From Sphingomonadales bacterium (GTDB taxonomy: Bacteria > Pseudomonadota > Alphaproteobacteria > Sphingomonadales > Sphingomonadaceae): a DNA stretch of 5,871 nt. The stretch covers positions 1-5,871 of the forward strand of contig JAIVHR010000029.1 in assembly GCA_020200935.1 (NCBI GenBank), read 5' to 3'. Of the stretch, positions 1 to 4,614 are shown in pieces. The translations under genes were made by a program, and so were the position numbers. The notes beneath the pieces are model-generated. The model saw only the letters and a program-made list of their open reading frames with translations. It made no database searches and had not been told where the DNA came from. Within the stretch, counting starts at the first letter, position 1. Each line of letters begins with the position of its first letter.

Positions 1-174
1 GATCTCGCCCGCGCCAAGGATCTGCTGATCGCGCACAACGCGATCGCCGACACGATGGAGCGCGCCCGCCATTACGGCCAGCGCGCGATCGACGCGCTCG
101 GCCCCTTTACCGGCGGCGAATCCAAGACCGCGCTCGTTGAAGCCGTGCAATTCGCGGTCGCGCGGGCTTATTGA
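1..174 (+). CDS. Polyprenyl diphosphate synthase, C-terminal fragment
   Basis: The reading frame is open from the first base to TGA at 172-174 and gives the last 57 residues of a protein whose start lies outside the window. The pattern of a short helix (DLLIAHNAIADTMERAR), then HYGQRAIDALG, and a final helix ending AVARAY resembles the C-terminus of trans-polyprenyl diphosphate synthases of the IspB/DdsA type. These enzymes elongate farnesyl diphosphate with isopentenyl diphosphate to make the ubiquinone side chain in the cytosol. The DDxxD catalytic motifs are upstream of the window and cannot be checked. The product chain length (octa- or decaprenyl) cannot be told from this piece. The family call rests on recalled similarity of the tail only. 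Confidence 0.75.
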   Translation, partial: DLARAKDLLIAHNAIADTMERARHYGQRAIDALGPFTGGESKTALVEAVQFAVARAY

Positions 175-182
175 GATTACGT

Positions 183-248
183 CCTTCTCCCCTTGCGGGA
201 GAAGGTGGCCCGAAGGGCCGGATGAGGGGCCGGGCGCGTCTGCGCCCG
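183..248. repeat. Triple-hairpin intergenic repeat, left block
   Basis: Three perfect stem-loops follow each other just after the polyprenyl synthase stop codon. The first pairs 183-191 with 197-205 (9 bp, CCTTCTCCC/GGGAGAAGG, 5-nt loop). The second pairs 207-211 with 215-219 (GGCCC/GGGCC, GAA loop). The third pairs 231-237 with 242-248 (CGGGCGC/GCGCCCG, 4-nt loop). The first two stems have the look of palindromic repeats scattered between genes in many alphaproteobacterial genomes. That dispersal is recalled knowledge and not shown by this window. The block could also end or stabilise the upstream transcript, but no T-run follows the stems, so it is not a classic intrinsic terminator. Confidence 0.6.
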
Positions 249-307
249 AATAGACTCTGCCCAGCCGCAAGCGGCTTGTCGCGGCATCGAGCCGCTCAAG
301 CCGCCCA

Positions 308-379
308 CCCCCTCTCCGAATACGACTAACCCCCGCCTTCGCGGCGGTAAGTCTTCGTATCCTGTCCCCCTCGAGGGGG
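308..379. repeat. Hairpin intergenic repeat, right block
   Basis: A nested hairpin has an inner perfect stem 333-337/343-347 (CCGCC/GGCGG) and an outer stem ATACG 320-324 with CGTAT 356-360, plus ACT/AGT pairing next to it and an unpaired 3-nt bulge on the right arm. Immediately after it is the 14-bp perfect palindrome CCCCCTCGAGGGGG (366-379). A C-rich tract (308-317) on the left can pair imperfectly with the G-rich tract that follows the palindrome. The arrangement looks like an intergenic repeat unit rather than coding sequence. Together with the left block it explains most of the 337-bp gap between the polyprenyl synthase and MATE genes. Confidence 0.55.
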
Positions 380-400
380 AGAGGAGGGGGGGCTGTGCTT

Positions 401-422
401 CCGCTGCAACGGAGCGGCTTTT
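401..422 (+). terminator. Possible weak terminator hairpin upstream of the MATE gene
   Basis: CCGCT (401-405) pairs with AGCGG (413-417) over a 7-nt loop, and CTTTT follows directly (418-422). The short stem and short T-run make this at best a weak intrinsic terminator for readthrough from the left. It may be coincidental. No further structure was recognised between 423 and 511, which should contain the MATE promoter; no convincing -35/-10 pair was found there. Confidence 0.25.
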
Positions 423-511
423 GTGCAACGCCGCTCTGTCCGCGCCCGCGCAATCCGGTTACACCCCCGTCACGATGAACCAGTCGAGTCGCTTCTAGCC
501 GTGTCCGCGCG

Positions 512-1909
512 ATGCCGAGACCAGATGCCTCTGCCGGCCGGACCGCCGTGCGCGCCGAGATTCGCGCCACGATCGCGCTCGCCTGGCCGCTGATCCTCGG
601 CAATTTCGCGCAGACCGCGATCAACACCACCGACGTTCTGATCCTCGGGCGCTACGACGTCGGCGCGCTCGCCGGCGGGGCGCTGGCGGTCAATCTCTAT
701 TTCGCCTTCGGTATCTTCGCGATGGGGCTGGTGACCGCCGCTTCGCCGATGATCGCCGCCGAGCGCGGGCGCATGGCGCATTCGGTGCGCGACGTGCGGC
801 GGACGGTGCGCCAGGCGCTCTGGGCATCGGCCGCGATCTGCCTGCCCTGCTGGGCGATCCTCTGGAATGCCGAAGCGCTGCTGCTGCTGCTCGAACAGGA
901 TCCCAGGCTGGCGAGTGACGCGGCGCGCTTCATCCGCATCGCCATGTGGGGGCTGTTTCCGTTCCTCGTCTATTATGTGCTGCGCTATTACGTCACCGCG
1001 CTCGAAAAGCCGCTTTGGGGGCTTTACGTCACCGCGGCCGGCGTCGCGTTCAACGCGCTCGCCTGTTGGGCGCTGGTGTTCGGCACCTTCGGCCTGCCCG
1101 AGCTCGGGCTCGAAGGCGCCGGTCTAGCCCATTTGCTGGCGAGCTGCTTCCTTGCCGGCGGCATGACCCTGGTGGTGACCGGTGTGCCGCGTTTCCGCCG
1201 CTATCGCCTGTTCGGCCGCTGGTGGCAGGCCGATTGGCCGCGCTTCTTCGAGATCCAGCGGATCGGCTTGCCGATCGCCGCGACCTTCGCGCTCGAGGTG
1301 ACGGTGTTCAACGCCGCGGTGTTCCTCATGGGGCTGATCGACCGCGCCTCGCTCGCCGCCCACGCCATCGCGATCCAGATCGCCGCCTTCGCCTTCATGG
1401 TGCCGCTGGGATTGAGCCAGGCGGCGACTGTGCGCGTCGGCCTCTGGCACGGGCGCAGGGATGCGGCGGGCATTGCGCTGGCGGGGCAGGTCGCCTTCCT
1501 ACTCGGCGTCGGCGCCGCCTTCTGCCTGTCGACGATCATGGTGCTCTGGCCCGAGCAGCTGATCGGGCTGTTCGTGGTTCCCGACAGCGCCGAGAATGCG
1601 CGCGTCTACTCGCTTGCCGTCAGCTTCCTGTTCGTCGCCGCGGTCTTCCAGCTCGCCGACGGCGCGCAGGCGGTCGGCGCCGGCGCATTGCGCGGCATCC
1701 AGGATACGCGCTGGCCGATGATCTTCGCGGGCTTTGGCTATTGGGTGATCGGCTTCGGCATCGCCGTCTGGTTCGGCTTCGGCCTCGAGATGGAGGGCCT
1801 CGGCATCTGGATCGGCCTCGCCGCCGGCCTCGGTGCGGTCGCGCTACTGATGGTCGCGCGCTGGCTGCTGCGCGGGCGGCTCGGCCTGACCGCCTACCAT
1901 CCGGCTTGA
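512..1909 (+). CDS. MATE-family efflux transporter
   Basis: This 465-residue protein is very hydrophobic throughout, with about 12 predicted membrane helices in two similar halves, as expected for MatE proteins (usual length 440-480). The N-terminal segment WPLILGNFAQTAINTTDVLILGRY (split here: WPLILGNFAQ at 25-34, TDVLILGR at 40-47) matches the first helix of NorM-type transporters, including the conserved Asp (D41). The second half contains a matching segment, IGLPIAATFALEV then a loop and HAIAIQIAAFAFMVPLGLSQA, typical of MATE helices 7-8. Such proteins export cationic drugs, dyes or metabolites across the inner membrane in exchange for Na+ or H+; the substrate here cannot be told. The ATG at 512 is the first in-frame ATG after an in-frame TGA (476-478), but it has no good Shine-Dalgarno sequence; GTG at 548 is an alternative. 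The gene shares direction with the complex I gene 33 bp downstream, with no evident functional link. Confidence 0.93.
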   Translation: MPRPDASAGRTAVRAEIRATIALAWPLILGNFAQTAINTTDVLILGRYDVGALAGGALAVNLYFAFGIFAMGLVTAASPMIAAERGRMAHSVRDVRRTVRQALWASAAICLPCWAILWNAEALLLLLEQDPRLASDAARFIRIAMWGLFPFLVYYVLRYYVTALEKPLWGLYVTAAGVAFNALACWALVFGTFGLPELGLEGAGLAHLLASCFLAGGMTLVVTGVPRFRRYRLFGRWWQADWPRFFEIQRIGLPIAATFALEVTVFNAAVFLMGLIDRASLAAHAIAIQIAAFAFMVPLGLSQAATVRVGLWHGRRDAAGIALAGQVAFLLGVGAAFCLSTIMVLWPEQLIGLFVVPDSAENARVYSLAVSFLFVAAVFQLADGAQAVGAGALRGIQDTRWPMIFAGFGYWVIGFGIAVWFGFGLEMEGLGIWIGLAAGLGAVALLMVARWLLRGRLGLTAYHPA

Positions 1910-1942
1910 CGAACAGCCCGCCGCTCGGGCAATCCCGGCGCC

Positions 1943-2236
1943 ATGAACCGCGACATGCCCCCCGCCCGCATCTATCAGCGGATGAAGAACGCCATGCAAT
2001 CGGGCCGCCACCGGGTCGGCGAATGGACGCTCGAATTCGAAACCGACGAGAAATTGCGGCCCGACCCGCTGATGGGCTGGACCGGCTCGGGCGACACGCG
2101 GCGGCAGGTCAGGCTCGGTTTTCCCGATCTCGAGGCGGCCAAGGCCTATGCCGAAAGTCACGGCCTCGCCTATCACGTCGTGCCGATGGCCGATCGCAAG
2201 CTCCACCTTCAGAGCTACGCCGACAATTTCAAATAG
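1943..2236 (+). CDS. NDUFS4-like complex I accessory protein (ETC complex I subunit family)
   Basis: This 97-residue soluble protein carries the family signatures in order: ARIYQRMKNAMQSG (8-21), EWTLEFE (27-33), DPLMGWTGSGDTRRQVRLGF (41-60), an alternating segment AAKAYAESHGLAYHV (65-79) and the end SYADNFK (91-97). The family comprises bacterial homologues of mitochondrial NDUFS4, an accessory subunit on the peripheral arm of NADH:ubiquinone oxidoreductase. In Alphaproteobacteria it is usually encoded away from the nuo operon, as here. Many homologues carry on a few residues past YADNF with a PW motif; this one stops at once, which I recall as normal for sphingomonads. The start could be ATG 1943 or ATG 1955 (residue 5); the conserved region begins at residue 8 and neither has a clear ribosome binding site. 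Confidence 0.9.
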   Translation: MNRDMPPARIYQRMKNAMQSGRHRVGEWTLEFETDEKLRPDPLMGWTGSGDTRRQVRLGFPDLEAAKAYAESHGLAYHVVPMADRKLHLQSYADNFK

Positions 2237-2258
2237 ACGAACAAGTCCCGGAAAGTGG

Positions 2259-2283
2259 GGAACGCTCCGCCGCCTCCGGCATT
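2259..2283 (+). promoter_or_regulatory. Candidate EcfG (general stress sigma factor) promoter for the betaine operon
   Basis: GGAAC at 2259-2263 is followed, after exactly 16 nt, by CATT at 2280-2283. The known EcfG consensus in Alphaproteobacteria is GGAAC, 16-17 nt, CGTT, so only one base departs. The site lies about 130 nt upstream of the first methyltransferase start, in the only intergenic space available for an operon promoter. Stress control of osmoprotectant synthesis would make biological sense. A GGAAC by itself is not rare in GC-rich DNA, so this remains a prediction. Confidence 0.35.
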
Positions 2284-2364
2284 AGCCCATGTTAAGGGGA
2301 TTGCCCGAAGGTGCGGTGTCGCGGTAGCCGAACCGCTCGCGGATCCGTATGTGGGTTGCCAGCG

Positions 2365-2382
2365 CGGCCCCGATCGGGGCCG
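2365..2382. promoter_or_regulatory. Perfect 18-bp palindrome in the methyltransferase leader
   Basis: The sequence CGGCCCCGATCGGGGCCG is perfectly self-complementary. In RNA it would fold as a 7-bp GC-only stem with a GATC tetraloop; in DNA it could be an operator for a dimeric protein. It sits 19 nt before the Shine-Dalgarno sequence of the first methyltransferase gene and downstream of the candidate promoter, so it would lie in the 5' untranslated leader. A smaller stem, GCGGT/ACCGC (2321-2325/2332-2336), lies upstream. No T-run follows, so it is not a classic attenuator. It matches no riboswitch I recognise. Confidence 0.4.
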
Positions 2383-2401
2383 GACCTCGACATCTCGAAT
2401 C

Positions 2402-2409
2402 AGGGGAGA
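2402..2409 (+). promoter_or_regulatory. Strong ribosome binding site that points to an ATC start
   Basis: AGGGGAGA is a near-ideal Shine-Dalgarno sequence. Its GGAG core (2405-2408) lies 8 nt before ATC at 2417, which is optimal spacing, and that ATC is in frame with the methyltransferase. No ATG, GTG, TTG or CTG in this frame lies at a suitable distance. It is the main evidence for the chosen start of the next gene. Confidence 0.6.
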
Positions 2410-2416
2410 AGCAGCT

Positions 2417-3241
2417 ATCGCTGTTCGCAGCAAGAAAACATTCGCAACGGAGACCAGCCAGGATTATGGCGACGATCCGATCGCGGTTCGCGATACCGAC
2501 AAATACGCCACCGAATACATCCGCGATTTCGTCGAGAAATGGGACGAGCTGATCGATTGGGAGCAGCGGGCCAGGAGCGAGGGCCGCTTTTTCATCGACG
2601 TGCTAAAGGCGCGCGACAAACTGAGCGTGCTCGACGTCGCCACCGGCACCGGCTTCCATTCGATCCAGCTCGCCAAGGCCGGCTTCGACGTCACCTCGGC
2701 CGACGGATCGGCCGAGATGCTCGCCCGGGCCTTCGAAAACGCCAAGGACCATGATGTCATGCTGCGCACCGTCCATGCCGACTGGCGCTGGCTCAATCGC
2801 GACGTGATGGGCAAATATGACGCGATCATCTGCCTCGGCAACAGCTTCACCCATATCTTCGAGGAGGGGGACCGCCGCCGGGCGCTGGCCGAATTCTACG
2901 CCGCGCTCAAGCATGACGGTCTGCTGATCATCGACCAGCGCAACTATGACACCATCCTCGATGACGGATTCTCCTCGAAGCACAAATACTATTATTGCGG
3001 CGACCAGGTGAGCGCCGAGCCGGTCCATGTCGACGAGGGGCTGGCGCGCTTCGAATATACCTTCCCCGACGGATCGAAGCACAATCTCAACATGTTCCCG
3101 CTGCGCAAGGACTATGTCCGCGGCTTGATGCGCGAGGCGGGCTTTCAGCAGATCCACAGCTATGGCGATTTCATGGAGGAAGGCGAGGAACCCAATCCCG
3201 ACTTCTTCGTGCATGTCGCGGAGAAAGAATATGCCGAATGA
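2417..3241 (+). CDS. gsmt: Glycine/sarcosine N-methyltransferase (betaine synthesis, steps 1-2)
   Basis: From the ATC at 2417 the protein has 274 residues, the usual size for bacterial glycine/sarcosine N-methyltransferases. These cytosolic enzymes methylate glycine to sarcosine and then to dimethylglycine, using S-adenosylmethionine. Visible hallmarks are YGDDP (17-21), RDTDKYATEY then FVEKWDELIDW (38-48), the Rossmann motif I VLDVATGTGFHS (71-82), the acidic SADG turn (94-97), ADWRWLNRD (121-129), CLGNSFTHIF (139-148), DQRNYD (173-178), KYYYCGD (190-196) and NMFPLRKDY (225-233). These match, from memory, the Ectothiorhodospira/Halorhodospira enzymes almost block for block. The start is unusual: the frame stays open upstream to GTG 2351 and GTG 2255. 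Those would add 22 or 54 residues of low-quality sequence read through the leader palindrome, and 2255 would precede the candidate promoter. The gene overlaps the second methyltransferase by 11 bp, so the two are surely co-transcribed. Function is near certain; the start is not. Confidence 0.9.
   Translation: MAVRSKKTFATETSQDYGDDPIAVRDTDKYATEYIRDFVEKWDELIDWEQRARSEGRFFIDVLKARDKLSVLDVATGTGFHSIQLAKAGFDVTSADGSAEMLARAFENAKDHDVMLRTVHADWRWLNRDVMGKYDAIICLGNSFTHIFEEGDRRRALAEFYAALKHDGLLIIDQRNYDTILDDGFSSKHKYYYCGDQVSAEPVHVDEGLARFEYTFPDGSKHNLNMFPLRKDYVRGLMREAGFQQIHSYGDFMEEGEEPNPDFFVHVAEKEYAE
3220..3223 (+). promoter_or_regulatory. Ribosome binding site fixing the start of the second methyltransferase
   Basis: GGAG inside the end of the first methyltransferase gene lies 7 nt before ATG 3231. 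It selects this ATG over the earlier in-frame ATGs at 3162 and 3213, which would add residues translated from the overlapping upstream gene and lacking family similarity. Confidence 0.75.
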
Positions 3242-4076
3242 AGCCGCCGCCGCGAGAGACGCCGAAGGCGTAGAGGTCGCGCGCGACTATTATGACAGCG
3301 AGGAGGCCGACCGTTTCTACAGCGCGATCTGGGGCGGCGAGGACATCCATGTCGGACTCTATGAGGATACCGACAACATCGCCGAGGCGAGCCGCCGGAC
3401 GGTTGCGCGGATGGCCGGCAAGCTCGGCGAGATTTCGGGGCGCCATGTGCTCGATCTCGGCGCCGGTTATGGCGGCGCGGCGCGGGTGCTCGCCCGCGAG
3501 CACGGCGCGCGGGTCACCTGCCTCAACCTCTCGACCATCGAGAATGACCGCAATCGCGAATTGACGCGCGAGGCCGGGCTGGGCGAGCGGATCGACATCG
3601 TCGACGGTTCCTTCGATGATATGCCCTTCGACGAGGCGGCTTTCGACATCGCCTGGAGCCAGGATGCGATTCTTCATGCGCCCGACCGGCTCGCCGTGCT
3701 CGACGAGGTCACCCGGGTCTTGCGGCCCGGCGGCGATTTCGTCTTCACCGATCCGATGCAGGCCGACGGTATCGAGGACAGCGCGGCGCTCCAGCCGATC
3801 TACGATCGCATCCACCTGCCCGATCTGGCGAGCTTCAGCTTCTACGAAGATGCGCTGAAGGCGCGTGGCTTCGAGAAGACCGAGGTCGAGAAGCTGACCG
3901 AGCAGCTTGGTCGCCATTACGGCCGGGTGCGCGCGGAACTCGCGGCCAACGCCGACAAGCACGATCTCGCCCCCGATTTCGTCGAGCGGATGCTCGCCGG
4001 GCTCGAACATTGGGTTGACGGCGCCCAAGCCGGCCGGCTCGCCTGGGGCATCATGCATTACCGCAAGCGCAGCTAG
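3231..4076 (+). CDS. sdmt: Sarcosine/dimethylglycine N-methyltransferase (betaine synthesis, steps 2-3)
   Basis: This 281-residue class I methyltransferase should convert sarcosine to dimethylglycine and dimethylglycine to glycine betaine with S-adenosylmethionine, finishing the pathway begun by the gene upstream. It shows an N-terminal YYDSEEADRFYSAIWGG (20-36) and DIHVGLY (38-44), motif I VLDLGAGYGGAAR (73-85), CLNLS (97-101), AWSQDAILH (141-149), VLRPGG (163-168), TDPMQ (173-177), RIHLPDLAS (193-201) and the end WGIMHYRK (272-279). The HVGLY and SQDAILH elements set it apart from generic ubiE-like methyltransferases and agree with dimethylglycine methyltransferases. The start ATG overlaps the upstream stop within ATGCCGAATGA (3231-3241), which implies translational coupling. 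No choline dehydrogenase, betaine transporter or SAM-recycling gene lies within the window. The alternative reading, a sterol or tocopherol-type methyltransferase, is unlikely next to the glycine enzyme. Confidence 0.9.
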   Translation: MPNEAAAARDAEGVEVARDYYDSEEADRFYSAIWGGEDIHVGLYEDTDNIAEASRRTVARMAGKLGEISGRHVLDLGAGYGGAARVLAREHGARVTCLNLSTIENDRNRELTREAGLGERIDIVDGSFDDMPFDEAAFDIAWSQDAILHAPDRLAVLDEVTRVLRPGGDFVFTDPMQADGIEDSAALQPIYDRIHLPDLASFSFYEDALKARGFEKTEVEKLTEQLGRHYGRVRAELAANADKHDLAPDFVERMLAGLEHWVDGAQAGRLAWGIMHYRKRS

Positions 4077-4098
4077 CCCGCCGGTTCTTCTCCATAAC

Positions 4099-4133
4099 AA
4101 AAAGGGGCGGGCGTCCGGTGGGGACGCCCGCCC
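4099..4133 (-). terminator. Intrinsic terminator of the UrcA-family gene
   Basis: A perfect 12-bp GC-rich stem pairs 4105-4116 (GGGCGGGCGTCC) with 4122-4133 (GGACGCCCGCCC) over a 5-nt loop. Read on the minus strand, the stem is followed by C and then TTTTTGTTATGG, the classic layout of a Rho-independent terminator. It starts 22 nt after the stop codon of the minus-strand gene. On the plus strand no T-run follows, so it is not a full terminator for the betaine operon, although the hairpin may still protect that operon's 3' end. Confidence 0.85.
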
Positions 4134-4155
4134 AGGGTTCGCGACCGGGGAGAGG

Positions 4156-4464
4156 TCAGTCGGTCGCGCTGAGCGCGAAGGGGATCTGCTCGCTCGCGCG
4201 GGCGACGGCTTCGACCTGGCAATCGCGTACGGCCCGGCGGGTCAGCGGCGAATAGCCATGCTCGGCCCGGCAGACGGTGCGCGCGGCGCCAGCGAGCCGC
4301 CGGTCGAGGATTCGCCGGTCCTGCGCCTGCGAGAGGTTGAGATCGGCATAGGATACGGCGACCCGGTTGCCGGTCTCGCCCGCCGCATGGCCGGGGGAAA
4401 CCGCGGCAACGGTGCTCAGCGAGGCGGCGACCAGCGCGGCGGCGGAGATCAGGATGTTCTTCAT
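4156..4464 (-). CDS. UrcA-family secreted protein, function unknown
   Basis: This 102-residue protein begins with a Sec-type signal peptide: MKN, a hydrophobic stretch at 4-23, and an Ala-rich cleavage region ending SPGHAA (likely cut after 27 or 28). The mature part, about 74 residues, starts with VAVSYADLNLS (35-45), the hallmark of the UrcA family. It continues with an RRILDRRLAGAARTVC helix and a second cysteine at 82; C65 and C82 probably form a disulfide in the periplasm. UrcA proteins are plentiful in sphingomonads and Caulobacter relatives, and no biochemical role is known to me. The start ATG (complement of 4462-4464) has AAGGA 9 nt upstream (complement of 4474-4478). The gene is divergent from the LysR regulator, which could control it, and it has its own terminator. 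Confidence 0.85.
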   Translation of the reverse strand: MKNILISAAALVAASLSTVAAVSPGHAAGETGNRVAVSYADLNLSQAQDRRILDRRLAGAARTVCRAEHGYSPLTRRAVRDCQVEAVARASEQIPFALSATD

Positions 4465-4614
4465 GGTGCTTCGTCCTTGTCTGGAGGGGGTCCAATCGTC
4501 GGGGCGAGTTCGGTCTAGACAAGTTTCGTTTCGAAACCTATCAACGATATTGTCTTCTCGTTCTGCATATGTGCAGAAGGATAGAGCGAGCCGGATGGAG
4601 GCGGATGGGCGGCG
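4465..4614. promoter_or_regulatory. Divergent urcA/lysR promoter region with palindromes
   Basis: This 150-bp divergent region is less GC-rich in its middle (about 4515-4575) than the flanking genes, as expected of promoters. It contains three dyads: GTCTAGAC (4513-4520), GTTTCGAAAC (4528-4537) and TTCTGCA-TATG-TGCAGAA (4561-4578). LysR-type regulators usually bind dyads between divergent genes and repress their own gene. None of the dyads has the exact T-N11-A spacing, so the assignment is only by position. On the minus strand TTGATA (complement of 4538-4543) could be a -35 for urcA, but a matching -10 is poor. Confidence 0.5.
4561..4578. promoter_or_regulatory. Candidate LysR operator: 7-4-7 inverted repeat
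   Basis: TTCTGCA (4561-4567) and TGCAGAA (4572-4578) are perfect inverted arms around TATG. The site is 36 bp before the lysR start codon, where an autorepression site would be expected. The dyad is even-numbered, giving T-N10-A rather than the classic T-N11-A of LysR boxes. It could also form a hairpin in the lysR leader if transcription starts upstream of it. Confidence 0.4.

Noticed and set aside
177..428. A minus-strand open frame of 83 codons in the intergenic gap
   Set aside because: It is made wholly of the hairpin repeat sequences and has Pro/Arg/Gly-rich low-complexity content.
946..2295. A 449-codon plus-strand open frame overlapping the MATE and complex I genes
   Set aside because: It is arginine- and alanine-rich with no domain pattern and runs through two well-supported genes in another frame; long chance frames are common in GC-rich DNA.
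2255..2416. GTG 2255 as the start of the glycine methyltransferase
   Set aside because: It would add 54 residues with no family similarity, lies before the candidate promoter and spans leader palindromes; homologues begin near residue 55 of that frame.
2237..2416. A tRNA gene or known SAM riboswitch in the leader
   Set aside because: No cloverleaf or T-loop sequence is present, and I could not match the conserved bases of SAM, SAH or glycine riboswitches.
3171..4100. A 309-codon minus-strand open frame opposite the second methyltransferase
   Set aside because: It mirrors the codon-position GC bias of the real gene on the plus strand and shows no recognisable motif.
4073..4522. A 149-codon minus-strand frame overlapping the UrcA gene
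   Set aside because: It is a shifted reading of the UrcA gene, with Arg/Pro-rich sequence; the other frame has a signal peptide, family motif and ribosome binding site.
4538..4560. Sigma-70 promoter for urcA or lysR
   Set aside because: TTGATA on the minus strand and TTGTCT on the plus strand resemble -35 boxes, but no matching -10 element stands at 16-18 bp, so neither is annotated as a promoter.
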